A stretch of DNA of 64,000 nucleotides from Nocardia concava NBRC 100430 (GCF_000308815.1 NZ_BAFX01000120.1:1-64000); one strand, 5' to 3'; positions 8,337 through 18,055 are shown, counted from the stretch's first letter. The notes: a model not told the origin generated them from the sequence alone. Numbers and translations are program-made.

Positions 8337-10103
8337 GTTGACGGGGGCGCGACCCGCGGCTACCTCGCTCGGATAGTCGGCGTAGAAGGGCACGTAGCCC
8401 TCGGCGCGGCCCGCCAGGACGTAGAGGGCGCCCGTGTCATCCGGGTCGTAGCCCGCCTTGCGCAGCTCCACCTTGCGGCTCTTGAACGTGGAGGTCTGCT
8501 CCAGTTCGGGCACCACGCGAATGAACAGCGGGACGGCGTAGGTCGGCAGGTGGGCGTAGAGGGCCTTGGCGGCCACCTTGCCGTCGAAGGCCGCGCCCTC
8601 GTGCAGGGTCACCGCGGCCATGCCCGCCTTGCCGTCCGTGCCGGGGATGTCGACGCCGAAAACGACCGCCTGCGTGAGGAAGTCGATGCCGTCGAAGGCG
8701 CCCTCGACCTCGGTGGTGGCCACGTTCTCGCCCTTCCAGCGGAAGGTGTCGCCGAGGCGGTCCACGAAGGCGATGTGGCCGAAGCCCTGGTCGCGGACCA
8801 GGTCGCCGGTGTCGAACCAGCAGTCGCCGTCCTTGAAACCGTCACGCACGAGCTTGGATTCGGTGGCGGAGGCGTCGGTGTAGCCGTCGAACGGGGAGCT
8901 CTTGGTGACCTTGGCCAGCAGCAGGCCGACCCCGCCTTTCCCGACGCGGCGCAGGCGGCCGTCCGGGTGCCGCAGCGCCTTGCCGGTGGCGTCGTCGTAT
9001 TCCACGATGGCGAAGGGCAGCGGGGTGAAACCGGCGGTCTTGTCGACGCTGAAGGCGTTGATGAAGGCGACGTTTCCCTCACTGGCGCCATAGAATTCGA
9101 CGATTCGCTTGATGCCGAAGCGGTGCTGGAACTCGTCCCAGAGCTCGGGCCGCAGCCCGTTGCCCACGCAGAGCCGGACGGTGTGCGCCTGGTCGGTGCG
9201 CCGGGGCGGCTGGTTGAGCAGGTAGCGGCACAGCTCGCCGATGTAGATGAACGCGGTGGCCTGGTTGGCGATGGCCTCCTCCCAGAAGCGGGTGGCCGAG
9301 AACTTGCGTCCCAGTGCGAAAGTCGCGCCGCCGGCGATGACCGAGGACAGCGCCACGGTCAGCGCGTTGTTGTGGTACAGCGGCAGACAGCAGTACAGCG
9401 TGTCCTCGCCGGTGAGCCGGACGCCGAGCCCGCCGATGCCCGCCATGGACTTGGTCCAGCGCAGATGCGTCATGACGCTGGCCTTGGGCAGGCCGGTGGT
9501 GCCCGAGGTGAAGATCAGGTAGGCGCGCTCCTTGGCCGTGATCTGTTCGGTCACAGCGGGATTCGCGGAGTTCGCGGTAGCGGCCTCGGCGGCCAGCTGC
9601 TCGGACCACAGCAGATCGGGACGGGGTTCGGCGAGTGTCCCGAGGGCCTCGGCGGATTCCTCGCCGATCACGTCGAGCACCGAGTTCAGCAGCCCGAAAC
9701 TGTGCTGCAGCACCACATCTCGCTGATTGTGATTGAGCAGCCCGGCCGTCGCACCGAGTTTCACGGTGGCGAGCACGGTGAACAGCGCCTCGGGCCGGTT
9801 CGCCATCAGGATGCCGACCACGTCACCACGCTTCACCCCGTGCGCGGCAAGCACATTGGCGTACCGGTTGACCTCGGCGTTGGCCTCGCCCCAGGTGTAC
9901 TCGCGGCCCTCGAAGCGCAGGAAGGGCCGGTCCGGGTGCTTGGCCGCGCCGCGCTGGAAGAACAGTCCGATGGAGGCCTTGTCGCCCGATTTCACCAGCA
10001 TGTGCACGGCATTGCGGAGCATGCCCGGGGCCTGCGCCGCCATGCCCGGCAAGCTCCTGGCCAGATCCATCAGACTCACCGTCGAACGGGCATCGGTATT
10101 CAC
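8334..10103 (-). CDS. fadD6: Long/very-long-chain acyl-CoA synthetase FadD6
   Basis: This 589-residue adenylate-forming enzyme activates fatty acids to acyl-CoA. The AMP-binding P-loop is FTSGTTGLPKAS, the A5-type motif is EFYGASEGNV, and the C-terminal hinge is WFDTGDLVRDQGFGHIAFVDRLGDTF-like. Its length is close to the 597 residues of M. tuberculosis FadD6. GTG 10103 follows GAGGAG at 9-base spacing. It lies between the LOG genes and folP2 exactly as Rv1205-Rv1206-Rv1207. The FATP/FadD6 group is membrane-associated and couples uptake with activation. Confidence 0.93.
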   Translation of the reverse strand: MNTDARSTVSLMDLARSLPGMAAQAPGMLRNAVHMLVKSGDKASIGLFFQRGAAKHPDRPFLRFEGREYTWGEANAEVNRYANVLAAHGVKRGDVVGILMANRPEALFTVLATVKLGATAGLLNHNQRDVVLQHSFGLLNSVLDVIGEESAEALGTLAEPRPDLLWSEQLAAEAATANSANPAVTEQITAKERAYLIFTSGTTGLPKASVMTHLRWTKSMAGIGGLGVRLTGEDTLYCCLPLYHNNALTVALSSVIAGGATFALGRKFSATRFWEEAIANQATAFIYIGELCRYLLNQPPRRTDQAHTVRLCVGNGLRPELWDEFQHRFGIKRIVEFYGASEGNVAFINAFSVDKTAGFTPLPFAIVEYDDATGKALRHPDGRLRRVGKGGVGLLLAKVTKSSPFDGYTDASATESKLVRDGFKDGDCWFDTGDLVRDQGFGHIAFVDRLGDTFRWKGENVATTEVEGAFDGIDFLTQAVVFGVDIPGTDGKAGMAAVTLHEGAAFDGKVAAKALYAHLPTYAVPLFIRVVPELEQTSTFKSRKVELRKAGYDPDDTGALYVLAGRAEGYVPFYADYPSEVAAGRAPVN

Positions 10104-10171
10104 TTCGTCGGGCTCCTCACCGGGCTGTGCTCACGCTCACAACCACCCTTACCGATTTGCCCGATATTGTC

Positions 10172-10195
10172 GAGTGAAACCGACTGGTTTCGCTC
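10172..10195 (-). terminator. Hairpin after the LOG gene
   Basis: A 10-bp stem (GAGTGAAACC with GGTTTCGCTC, one G-U pair) has a GACT loop. It begins at the stop codon of the 10194-10745 gene and lies before fadD6. There is no strong T-run, as is common in GC-rich actinobacteria. Confidence 0.5.
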
Positions 10196-10745
10196 AGAAA
10201 CTCGGCCGTAGGGCGGCGAAAGCGGTATCGAAGTCCGCGGTCACGACCGCCCTGTCGATCGCCTCCCGGCCCGCGTACCCCCGCCGGCCCAGCTCCTCGA
10301 TCCAAGCGAACAGGCCCGCGTAGTGGTCCTGCGGATCGAGGATGACCACCGGCTTCTCGTGCACGCCCAGGTACGCGCCCGTCCAGGTCTCGAAGAGCTC
10401 CTCGAGGGTGCCGATGCCGCCCGGCAGGGTGAGGAAGGCGTCGGCGCGGTCGTCCATGATCTGCTTGCGCTCGCGCATGGTGTCGGTGACGATCAGCTCG
10501 TCGGCGTCGGTGTCGGCGACCTCGCGGTGCACCAGCTTCTTGGGGATGACGCCGGTGGTCTTCGCCCCGGCCGCCCGCGCCGCCTGCGCGACCGCGCCCA
10601 TCATGGACACATTGCCGCCGCCGGACACCAATTGCCAACCGCGGCGGCCGATCTCGGCCCCGACCCGCTCGGCCAGCTCCAGTGCCCGCGGATCATCAAC
10701 GGAGGCAGAGCAATACACGCATACCGAATACGGTTCGCTCACCAC
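10194..10745 (-). CDS. LOG family protein (cytokinin riboside phosphoribohydrolase-like, Rv1205-like)
   Basis: This 183-residue Rossmann-fold protein carries the LOG motifs SGGGNVSMMG and PGGIGTLEELFE. The family cleaves nucleotide 5'-monophosphates to free base and ribose phosphate. In M. tuberculosis the Rv1205 product makes cytokinins, whose breakdown gives aldehydes that sensitise cells to nitric oxide when uncontrolled. It overlaps the preceding second LOG-type gene by 7 bp, so the two are co-translated. Activity on cytokinin ribotides here is inferred from the neighbourhood. Confidence 0.9.
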   Translation of the reverse strand: MVSEPYSVCVYCSASVDDPRALELAERVGAEIGRRGWQLVSGGGNVSMMGAVAQAARAAGAKTTGVIPKKLVHREVADTDADELIVTDTMRERKQIMDDRADAFLTLPGGIGTLEELFETWTGAYLGVHEKPVVILDPQDHYAGLFAWIEELGRRGYAGREAIDRAVVTADFDTAFAALRPSF

Positions 10746-11545
10746 TGGTCCTCCACCACGCCGTCGTCATCCTGCTCCTGACGCGCCCGCGCCGCCTCGG
10801 TGACGATCCGGACCACCTCGTCCACGCTGTCGGTGACGTGCAGCAGCCCCATATCGCCCGGCGCGATCTTGGCCGAGCCCAGCAGCGAGTCGCGGATCCA
10901 ATCCACCAGTCCCGCCCAGTATTTGGTGCCGAACAGGATGATCGGGAAGCGGGTGATCTTGTGGGTCTGCACCAGGGTCAGCGCCTCGAAGAGCTCGTCG
11001 AGGGTGCCGAAACCACCCGGCATGCAGACGAATGCCTGGGAGTACTTCACGAACATGGTCTTGCGCGCGAAGAAGTACCGGAAGTTGATGCCGAGATCGA
11101 CCCATTCGTTGAGGTGCTGCTCGAACGGCAGCTCGATGCCGAGCCCGATCGAATAGCCGCCCGCCTCCGAGGCGCCCCGGTTGGCCGCCTCCATGGCGCC
11201 CGGACCGCCGCCGGTGATGACCGCGAAACCCGCTCGGGCCAAGGCACTTCCGATGGCCATCCCGGCCTGGTACTCGGCCGATTCGGCGGGCGTGCGGGCC
11301 GAACCGAAGACCGAGACCGCGCGCGGCACCTCCGCCAAAGCGCCGAAGCCCTCGACGAATTCGGCTTGAATGCGCAGCACGCGCCACGGATCGGTGTGCA
11401 CCCAGTCGGCGGGGCCGCGTTCGTCCAGCAGATGCTTGTCGGTGGTCCCTATCCCCTTCTTGCGATCCCGCCGCAGCATGATCGGACCGCGGAACCGTGG
11501 CGTCTTCGGCGAACGCGCACCCTCGAAATCAGCGTCAGCAGACAT
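10739..11545 (-). CDS. TIGR00730-type Rossmann-fold protein (second LOG-like)
   Basis: This 268-residue protein has an N-terminal extension of about 80 residues and then a LOG-like core with GGGPGAMEAANRGA and PGGFGTLDELFE. It is clearly related to, but longer and more diverged than, the 183-residue partner whose start it overlaps. Proteins of this subgroup are often annotated as lysine decarboxylase-like by an old misnomer; nucleotide phosphoribohydrolase activity is more likely. The pairing suggests either a two-subunit complex or two substrate ranges. ATG 11545 is the first reasonable start. Confidence 0.85.
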   Translation of the reverse strand: MSADADFEGARSPKTPRFRGPIMLRRDRKKGIGTTDKHLLDERGPADWVHTDPWRVLRIQAEFVEGFGALAEVPRAVSVFGSARTPAESAEYQAGMAIGSALARAGFAVITGGGPGAMEAANRGASEAGGYSIGLGIELPFEQHLNEWVDLGINFRYFFARKTMFVKYSQAFVCMPGGFGTLDELFEALTLVQTHKITRFPIILFGTKYWAGLVDWIRDSLLGSAKIAPGDMGLLHVTDSVDEVVRIVTEAARARQEQDDDGVVEDQW

Positions 11546-11613
11546 GCAGCCAACCGTACAGGGAGCCGGTTACCCACGTCGGTCGCTCGACCAGCGTGGT
11601 GTTGAACAACCGA

Positions 11614-12720
11614 TCAGTCTTTGGCCCCGGTGAGGTAACTGCGCAGCATCGACGTGACCTGGGTGATCTGATCGACCGGCAGGTGCTCGTCGCGCTTGTG
11701 GGCGAGATTGGGGTCGCCCGGGCCGAAGTTGACGGCCGGGATGCCGCGTGCGGCGAATCGCGAGACATCGGTCCAGCCGTACTTGGCGCGGACGCCGCCG
11801 CTGCCGTGCGCGTGCACGATCTCGATGAGGTCCTTGGCGGCCGGATTCGACAGCCCCGGCAGAGCCCCGGGCGCGCCGTCGGTGCGCTCGAAATCCAGTT
11901 CCAGACCGGCGAATACCTCGCGCACATGCTCGGTGGCCTGGTCCAGGGTGCGGTCGGGGGCGAAGCGGAAGTTCACGTCCACGGTGGCCACATCCGGCAC
12001 CACATTGCCCGCGACACCGCCCTCGACGCGGACCGCCGAAAGGCCCTCGCGGTAGGTGCAGCCGTCGATCTCGACCTCGCGGGCCCGGTATCCGGCCAGC
12101 CGCTCCAGGATCGGGGCCAGCCGGTGAATCGCGTTGTCCCCCAGCCAGGCTCGCGCGGTGTGCGCGCGCACGCCGGAGGTGGTCAGGCGCACCCGCAGGG
12201 TGCCCTGGCAGCCCGCCTCGATCCAGCCGCCCGACGGCTCGCCGAGAATGGCGAGGTCGCCCTCGAGCCATTCGGGCAGTTCGCGTTCGATGCGGCCGAG
12301 GCCGTTGAACTCGGCCGCGATCTCCTCGCAGTCGTAGAAGATGAGCGTCAGATCGTGGACCGGGTCGGCCACGGTGGCGGCCAGGTTCAGGAAGACCGCG
12401 TCGCCGGACTTCATGTCGACGCTGCCGCAACCCCACAGCTGCCGTTCGCCGTCCGCGGTGGTCTCGAAGTGGCTGGGCACATTGTCGGCGATGGGCACGG
12501 TATCCAGGTGCCCGGCGAGGATCACCCGGGTGGGCAGACCGCGATGGGTGCGCGCCAGCACGGTGTTCCCGTGCCGCAGAATTTCGAACCCGGTGGTCTG
12601 CTCACGCAGCGCCTTCTCGACGATGTCCGCGATGACCTTCTCGTCCTTCGACACGCTCGGAATGTCCACGAGCGCGGCGGTGAGTGATATCGGATCGGCA
12701 CTCAGATCGATGGTGGTCAC
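11614..12720 (-). CDS. dapE: Succinyl-diaminopimelate desuccinylase DapE
   Basis: This 368-residue M20 zinc peptidase-family enzyme hydrolyses N-succinyl-LL-diaminopimelate in lysine and cell-wall meso-DAP synthesis. The first metal ligand is in AGHLDTVP, with [12 protein letters not shown] following, the catalytic pair in YDCEEIA, and the dimerisation domain near 180-290. GTG 12720 is preferred because it places [20 protein letters not shown] at the N-terminus as in the family; a frame-open ATG at 12780 would overlap the promoter region shared with dapD. It is divergent from dapD. Confidence 0.93.
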   Translation of the reverse strand: MTTIDLSADPISLTAALVDIPSVSKDEKVIADIVEKALREQTTGFEILRHGNTVLARTHRGLPTRVILAGHLDTVPIADNVPSHFETTADGERQLWGCGSVDMKSGDAVFLNLAATVADPVHDLTLIFYDCEEIAAEFNGLGRIERELPEWLEGDLAILGEPSGGWIEAGCQGTLRVRLTTSGVRAHTARAWLGDNAIHRLAPILERLAGYRAREVEIDGCTYREGLSAVRVEGGVAGNVVPDVATVDVNFRFAPDRTLDQATEHVREVFAGLELDFERTDGAPGALPGLSNPAAKDLIEIVHAHGSGGVRAKYGWTDVSRFAARGIPAVNFGPGDPNLAHKRDEHLPVDQITQVTSMLRSYLTGAKD

Positions 12721-12829
12721 TTGATCCACCCTAAAGGAGGAATATCCTCCGCTCTTCGCTCGGTGGTTGCGTTGGCACAAATCGGCACCGTGTGGGGTAC
12801 GAATTCACAGCCCGGTAACGTGTAGGGCC

Positions 12830-13786
12830 GTGAGTACTCAGGGAGCTTCAGCAGTCGGCCTCGCCACCATCACCGCGAACGGGACGGTGCTCGACACCTG
12901 GTATCCCTACCCGGAACTCGGTGAATTCAGCGATACCGGCACCAAGCGGCTGGACCCCTCCGACGTCGAGTACGCCAAGTTCGCCGACGCCGCCGGTCCG
13001 GACGAGGCCCGCCGGGTCGAGGTGGTCGTGGTCCGCACCACCATCGCCGACCTGTCCGCCGCGCCGGTCGACACGCACGACGTGTATCTGCGCCTGCATC
13101 TGCTCTCGCACCGGCTGATCCGCCCGCACGGCGCGAACCTGGACGGCCAGTTCGGTCTGCTCGCCAATGTCGTCTGGACCAACTACGGCCCGTGCTCGCT
13201 CGAGGAGTTCGAGCTGACCCGCCTGAAGCTGCGCGCCCGCGGCCCGGTCACCGTCTACGGCGTGGACAAGTTCCCGCGCATGGTCGACTACGTGCTGCCG
13301 TCGGGTGTGCGCATCGCCGACGCCGACCGCGTGCGCCTGGGCGCGCACCTGGCCTCGGGCACCACGGTCATGCACGAGGGCTTCGTGAACTTCAATGCCG
13401 GCACGCTCGGCAATTCCATGGTGGAGGGCCGCATTTCGGCCGGTGTCGTGGTCGGTGACGGCTCCGATGTCGGCGGCGGCGCGTCCATCATGGGCACCCT
13501 GTCCGGCGGCGGCAAGCAGGTCATCTCGCTGGGCGAGCGCTGCCTGCTGGGCGCGAACTCGGGCCTGGGCATCTCGCTCGGCGACGACTGCGTGGTCGAG
13601 GCGGGCCTCTACGTCACCGCGGGCACCAAGGTGACCGGGCCGGACGGCACCGTCATCAAGGCCGGTGAGCTGTCGGGGCAGCCGAACCTGCTGTTCATCC
13701 GCAACTCGGTGACCGGCGCGGTCGAGGTTCGGCCCCGCAAGGGCACCGGCGTCGAACTGAATGCCGCCCTGCACGCCAACGACTAG
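12830..13786 (+). CDS. dapD: 2,3,4,5-tetrahydropyridine-2,6-dicarboxylate N-succinyltransferase DapD
   Basis: This 318-residue trimeric enzyme succinylates tetrahydrodipicolinate, two steps before DapE. The C-terminal half is a left-handed beta-helix of hexapeptide repeats ([20 protein letters not shown], then [13 protein letters not shown]). The length matches the 317-residue M. tuberculosis DapD. GTG 12830 gives the conserved [15 protein letters not shown] close to the N-terminus; the open extension to 12767 lacks support. Its stop overlaps that of the convergent PPOX gene (CTAG at 13783-13786). Confidence 0.95.
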   Translation: MSTQGASAVGLATITANGTVLDTWYPYPELGEFSDTGTKRLDPSDVEYAKFADAAGPDEARRVEVVVVRTTIADLSAAPVDTHDVYLRLHLLSHRLIRPHGANLDGQFGLLANVVWTNYGPCSLEEFELTRLKLRARGPVTVYGVDKFPRMVDYVLPSGVRIADADRVRLGAHLASGTTVMHEGFVNFNAGTLGNSMVEGRISAGVVVGDGSDVGGGASIMGTLSGGGKQVISLGERCLLGANSGLGISLGDDCVVEAGLYVTAGTKVTGPDGTVIKAGELSGQPNLLFIRNSVTGAVEVRPRKGTGVELNAALHAND

Positions 13787-14151
13787 ATCCCGAAGGCGAT
13801 GACCCGTTCCGGGGTGATCCGGATGAGTTCCGGCGACAGCCCCGGATAGAACGGTTCGACGTCGCGCAAAGCCTGTGCGGTGCCTCGGATTTCGAGGCAC
13901 CGCACCTCCCACGGCTGCTCCGATTTCACGTCGTCCACCACGAAGGCGACCCGCTCGTCCTTGGCGAGATTGCGGAACTTCTGGCTGGCGCCCAGATCCC
14001 GGCCACCGATGTCGATGGTGCCCAGGGCCACGTTGTAGCGGAAGCCGACGGGATTGTTCTGCGGCGAGCCATCGGGGCGAATGGTGGCCAGTCGCCCCAA
14101 TCGCTGACTGTTCAGGTACTCGATCTGCGCGGGCGACAGTGATGCGGTCAT
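13783..14151 (-). CDS. PPOX-class F420-dependent oxidoreductase-like protein
   Basis: This 122-residue split-barrel protein resembles pyridoxamine 5'-phosphate oxidase-fold proteins that bind F420 or FMN ([21 protein letters not shown] at the core). The C-terminal segment ([26 protein letters not shown]) matches the F420-dependent group common in mycolata. F420 should be available because fbiC is in the window. ATG 14151 is chosen; the open frame to 14178 adds nine residues. Stop codons of this gene and dapD share the palindrome CTAG. The substrate is unknown. Confidence 0.85.
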   Translation of the reverse strand: MTASLSPAQIEYLNSQRLGRLATIRPDGSPQNNPVGFRYNVALGTIDIGGRDLGASQKFRNLAKDERVAFVVDDVKSEQPWEVRCLEIRGTAQALRDVEPFYPGLSPELIRITPERVIAFGI

Positions 14152-14191
14152 GGTCCGACCGTAGAACCTCGAGCACACTCGAGGTCAATAT

Positions 14192-15349
14192 CTAGTGCGC
14201 TACAACACCACTGAGTTCATTCGGTGTGCCCGGCAGCGTCACCGTGGCGGCGATCGTCCCGGCGGCCAGATCGATCCGATGCAGCCGGTTGGTGGCCGGA
14301 TCGGAGACGTACGCGTCACCGCCGCGCACGAACAGGGCCGGGCGGGGCCGCTGCCACTGCAGCGGCTCCTCCCACCGGCCCGTGACCGCGATGGTGCGCA
14401 GCACCGTCCCCGCCTCCGGATCGATGACGCGCAGCCCGCCGTCCGTGCCCAGCACCAGCGCCTGCCCCTGCGGACCCCGGCCGAGGGACCGGAAGGTGTA
14501 GCTGGCGCGGAGATCGACCAGTCGCAGCCCGCCGGTGCGGGTGTCGATCAGCGAAATCTGGCGCGGGCGTTCGAGTTCGGCGTGCTCATCCTGCTTGTAG
14601 TCGCCGAGCACGATCGGCGAGTGCGCCGATCCGGCTTGATTCCCGATGCGGCCGTAGGGTGTCGGGCTCTGCACCTTGGTGATGACGCCGTCCCGGTAGA
14701 TCAGAACCCCGTCCTCGCAACCGAATGCGACGGCCTCGTCGGCGGCGATGCTTTCGCCGTGTACGCCGGGGCAGTTCTCGTTGCGGGCGATCTCCTTACG
14801 GTCCTTGTCCAGTACCGCTATGCCGGAACGCTTTTCCTCGGTGCCGAGCGTGACGAGCAGATTCGCATTGCTCAGCTCGACGGCTACCCCGTGGTGCGGC
14901 TCGGGAGTCCGGTACACCCGGGTCTCGGGTTTTCCGGCATCGAGCCGCGCCGGATCGAAGCCGGTCACCTCGCCGGTGCCATCGTCGAAGAGCACGGTGC
15001 GCCCGGCATGACGCACGACGTGTCCCGGCTTCACGGCGGGGAATTCGATATCGGTGAATTCGGCGCGCGCGGCGTCGAGTACCCGGAAGCCGGTCTTGGT
15101 GGACACCATGACATGCCGATCGTCACCGGCCGGGTTCAGCCGGTTGAAGCCGTCCAGCTTGACCTCGCCACCCTGAGCGAGGGTGTTGCCGTCCAGCAGC
15201 AGAATCCCGCCGTCGTAGGTGACGGCGATCGGATCGGCGATGGCGGGGCCCTTCGACGTGCCGGATTCACCACTGCCGCAACCGCTCAGCACCATGACGA
15301 TCGCACCGGCGCCACACAGCGCCATTCCTCCGCGGCCATGAATCCGCAT
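14192..15349 (-). CDS. AztD-like secreted beta-propeller lipoprotein (paralogue 1)
   Basis: This 385-residue protein has a lipoprotein signal peptide with lipobox LSGC (Cys24), then a chain of about seven blade-like repeats (AVTYDGGILLLDGNTL, HVMVSTKTGFRVLD, GIAVLDKDRKEIA, LVLGTDGGLRVIDPEAG). It is homologous in layout to the adjacent AztD-like protein but lacks its His-rich loop. GAGGGAG sits before the ATG. It lies 32 bp downstream of that gene and probably shares its Zur-controlled transcript. AztD proteins carry periplasmic zinc to an ABC importer; this copy may have changed metal-binding ability. Confidence 0.75.
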   Translation of the reverse strand: MRIHGRGGMALCGAGAIVMVLSGCGSGESGTSKGPAIADPIAVTYDGGILLLDGNTLAQGGEVKLDGFNRLNPAGDDRHVMVSTKTGFRVLDAARAEFTDIEFPAVKPGHVVRHAGRTVLFDDGTGEVTGFDPARLDAGKPETRVYRTPEPHHGVAVELSNANLLVTLGTEEKRSGIAVLDKDRKEIARNENCPGVHGESIAADEAVAFGCEDGVLIYRDGVITKVQSPTPYGRIGNQAGSAHSPIVLGDYKQDEHAELERPRQISLIDTRTGGLRLVDLRASYTFRSLGRGPQGQALVLGTDGGLRVIDPEAGTVLRTIAVTGRWEEPLQWQRPRPALFVRGGDAYVSDPATNRLHRIDLAAGTIAATVTLPGTPNELSGVVAH

Positions 15350-15381
15350 GTATTGCTCCCTCTTTCGTGATTGCACAGCTC

Positions 15382-16557
15382 TCACCGACCCGTTTCGACC
15401 AGGTGATCGGGGGTGATGTCCAGCTCGAATGTCCGCGTGCGCCGCAGCGAGTCGCGATAGTCGAGCTCGTGGACGGCCTTGCCCGCCGGGTCGTTGATGT
15501 ACGCGCGATTCGCGTCGATCCAGATCACCGGCGCGGCTCCCTCGGCAAGGGGCTGTGAAAACAGTTGAACCCGCGCAGTTTCCGCGCCGGTGACGAGATC
15601 GAAGCCGCGCAATACACCGTCCCGGCCGAGGACCAGCAGCGGAGCATCCGGACCGGCGGAATTGGCGGCCGCGACGGGCCCGGTTTCGGTGAACGTCCAG
15701 GCGCGGGCTCGAAGGTCGAGCGTCCACACGCCGTGCTCTCCGGCGGACGCGACGAGCGTCGAACCGCCGGGGCGGAAGAAGAATTCGGTGGGTCGCTCGG
15801 AGTCGGCGACCGGATGAGGAAAGGGAATTCGGGTGGCGGTGAGCGATCCGCCCTCGCAGGCGATGACCAAAGCTCCATCGGCGCAACCGAATACGACTCC
15901 GCGCCGGGTGACCGCGTGCCCTCGCGGCGCCGGGCAGGTTTCGGGGAGCGTGGTGATCACCGGTCCGTCGCGGCTGCGCACCACGGGTGAGCCACGGGAA
16001 TCACCCATCACCACCAGCTGTCCCGCGTACGGCGCGGCGAGACCATCGATCACCTGGCGCTCGGCGAGGATGCCCGCGACCAACTCGGCCCGGTCCAGCA
16101 GCACGGTGCGGTCACCGATACCGAGCGCGGTCACCGCCGTATCCCCCGATACCGCGCTCACCGCGCCGTGCCTGAGGTTCCCGATCTCTCGGATATCCGC
16201 GCTGTAGTGGTGCCCGTGATCGCCGTGATCCACGGTCCACACGCCGCTGTCGACCACCCGCGTCGTCTGCGGCCCGGTCAGATACGCGAATCGGCCGTCG
16301 CTCAGGGTCCGCGCGATGCCGCCCGGGACCACGTCCAGCTCGGTGACCCGGCCGGTCCCGGCATCGATCACCCGGACCGCACCGGTTTCCTTGTCCGCCA
16401 CCACGAGTCGCGGCTGCTCCGTCGCGGTCTCCTGCGCGCCCTCGACATGACCGTGCGGAGCCGATCCCGGCCGTTCGTCACGATCTTCCGCGCCGCATCC
16501 GGCCAGCGGCAGCGCGACGGCGGCGACCGCCAGCAGGTGTGCCCTCAACCATCTCAT
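15382..16557 (-). CDS. aztD: Zinc metallochaperone-like lipoprotein (AztD-like, paralogue 2)
   Basis: This 391-residue protein has a lipoprotein signal peptide (lipobox LAGC, Cys21), His residues near the mature N-terminus (HGH at 35-37) and a clear His/Asp cluster DHGDHGHHY (residues 110-118) typical of AztD. The remainder is a beta-propeller. AztD is known from Proteobacteria and actinobacteria as a zinc chaperone for the AztABC importer. No aztABC genes are nearby. A near-perfect Zur box lies 18-32 bp before the ATG, which strongly supports a zinc-starvation role. It is first of a two-gene operon. Confidence 0.82.
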   Translation of the reverse strand: MRWLRAHLLAVAAVALPLAGCGAEDRDERPGSAPHGHVEGAQETATEQPRLVVADKETGAVRVIDAGTGRVTELDVVPGGIARTLSDGRFAYLTGPQTTRVVDSGVWTVDHGDHGHHYSADIREIGNLRHGAVSAVSGDTAVTALGIGDRTVLLDRAELVAGILAERQVIDGLAAPYAGQLVVMGDSRGSPVVRSRDGPVITTLPETCPAPRGHAVTRRGVVFGCADGALVIACEGGSLTATRIPFPHPVADSERPTEFFFRPGGSTLVASAGEHGVWTLDLRARAWTFTETGPVAAANSAGPDAPLLVLGRDGVLRGFDLVTGAETARVQLFSQPLAEGAAPVIWIDANRAYINDPAGKAVHELDYRDSLRRTRTFELDITPDHLVETGR

Positions 16558-16574
16558 GTCGAGGCACACTATAA

Positions 16575-16589
16575 TGAAAACGATTTTCA
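16575..16589 (-). promoter_or_regulatory. Predicted Zur operator
   Basis: TGAAAACGATTTTCA has perfect 6-bp arms (TGAAAA/TTTTCA) in AT-rich sequence. It matches the actinobacterial Zur box form (TGAAAATCATTTTCA-like). It sits immediately before the AztD-like operon and 20 bp after the end of fadD36. Zinc-loaded Zur should repress the two lipoprotein genes. Confidence 0.8.
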
Positions 16590-16609
16590 GTTCAAGTTTG
16601 GGGCGAAGT

Positions 16610-18037
16610 TCAGCCGAGCAGCTTCTTCTGGACCTTGCCCATGGCATTGCGCGGCAGGGAGTCGACCACGCGCACCTCGCGCGGGCGCTTGTGCACCGAG
16701 AGTTCGCCCGCCACATGGGCGATGAGAGCCTCGGCGACGGATTCGCCCGCACCGTCCCGCAAGACGACGTACGCGACGATGCGCTGGCCCAGATCCTCGT
16801 CCGGCACACCGACGACCGCGGTCTCGGCCACCGCCGGATGCCCGAGCAGTGAGGTCTCGATCTCGCCCGCGCCGATGCGGTAGCCGCCGGACTTGATGAG
16901 GTCCACCGATTCCCGGCCCACGATGCGGTGGAAGCCGTCGGCGTCGATGACGGCCACGTCGCCGGTCTTGAACCAGCCGTCGGCGGTGAAGTTCTCGGCG
17001 GTCACCTCGGGCTTGCCCAGGTAGCCGTCGAACAGCATGGGGCCGCGAACCTGCAGTCCGCCAACGCTTTCCCCGTCGTGCGGCACCGGGTCGCCCGCCT
17101 CGTCGCGCAGCCGGGTCTCCACCCCGGCGACCGGGGTACCGACCCAGCCGGGGCGGCGTTCGCCGTCGGGGCGGGTGGAGAGGGTGATCATGGTTTCGCT
17201 CATGCCGTAACGCTCGATCGGAGCGTGGCCGGTGAGTTCGGCCAGCCGCTCGAAGACCGGGACGGGCAGCGGCGCGCTGCCGGAGATCAGGATCCGCGCC
17301 TTCGCCAATTCCTTTGCCGCCGATGGCTCTTCGACAATGCGCGACCACACCGTTGGCACCCCGAAATACATGGTGCCGTGCGCGTCGGCGTACGCCTTCG
17401 GGGTCGGCTTGCCGGTGTGGATCAGCGGGCTGCCGACCCGCAGCGGACCCAGCATGCCGAGAATCAATCCGTGCACATGGAACAGCGGAAGTCCGTGCAC
17501 CAGAACGTCTTTGTAGGTCCACCGCCACGCCTCGATGAGCGCGTCCAGCCCCGCGGCGATGGCATCGCGACTGAGCATCACGCCCTTGGGCAGGCCCGTG
17601 GTGCCGGAGGTGTAGAGGATGAAAGCTGTTGATTTCCCGGCCGGTTCGGCATACCGATGCCACGACCGCGCGTGCTTGCGCACCGGAATCACCGGCAGCT
17701 CCGAACCCTCCGGGGCCTTCCCCAGCCAGGCCTGCGCGCCCGAATCCTTCAGGATGTGCGCCAGTTCCGCGCTGCCCGAGTCCGGCGGCACCGGCACCAC
17801 GGTCACCCCGGCGAGCAGGCAGCCGACCACCCCGAGCACGGTGGTGACGGTCGGTTCGGCCAGCACCGCGACCCGCCGTGCCTGGGCGACGCGTTCGGCG
17901 ACCGAGGTCGCCGCGCCGAGCAGATCGCTGCGCGACAGCGTCTCCCCGTCGATGGTGACGGCATTCGGGATATCGTCTCCGGCGGCAATGGCGGCCGGAT
18001 TCAGCGAACTCAGCAACAGCGGCGACACGGCCGCCAC
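16610..18037 (-). CDS. fadD36: Acyl-CoA synthetase FadD36
   Basis: This 475-residue adenylate-forming ligase has the P-loop YTSGTTGLPKGV, the motif ERYGMSETMI and the C-terminal lysine motif PRNAMGKVQKK. It is close in length to FadD36 (Rv1193, 473 residues) and keeps the neighbourhood of dapE/dapD and proline catabolism genes. Family members activate short or medium acyl chains. The gene stands alone upstream of the zinc operon. Its upstream region carries a short tandem repeat. Confidence 0.88.
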   Translation of the reverse strand: MAAVSPLLLSSLNPAAIAAGDDIPNAVTIDGETLSRSDLLGAATSVAERVAQARRVAVLAEPTVTTVLGVVGCLLAGVTVVPVPPDSGSAELAHILKDSGAQAWLGKAPEGSELPVIPVRKHARSWHRYAEPAGKSTAFILYTSGTTGLPKGVMLSRDAIAAGLDALIEAWRWTYKDVLVHGLPLFHVHGLILGMLGPLRVGSPLIHTGKPTPKAYADAHGTMYFGVPTVWSRIVEEPSAAKELAKARILISGSAPLPVPVFERLAELTGHAPIERYGMSETMITLSTRPDGERRPGWVGTPVAGVETRLRDEAGDPVPHDGESVGGLQVRGPMLFDGYLGKPEVTAENFTADGWFKTGDVAVIDADGFHRIVGRESVDLIKSGGYRIGAGEIETSLLGHPAVAETAVVGVPDEDLGQRIVAYVVLRDGAGESVAEALIAHVAGELSVHKRPREVRVVDSLPRNAMGKVQKKLLG

Positions 18038-18055
18038 GCTACCGGAGGGGCTCTA

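Noticed and set aside
8244-10211. A 655-codon plus-strand frame
   Set aside because: It is antisense to fadD6, with no start signal and low-complexity Val/Gly/His/Gln sequence.
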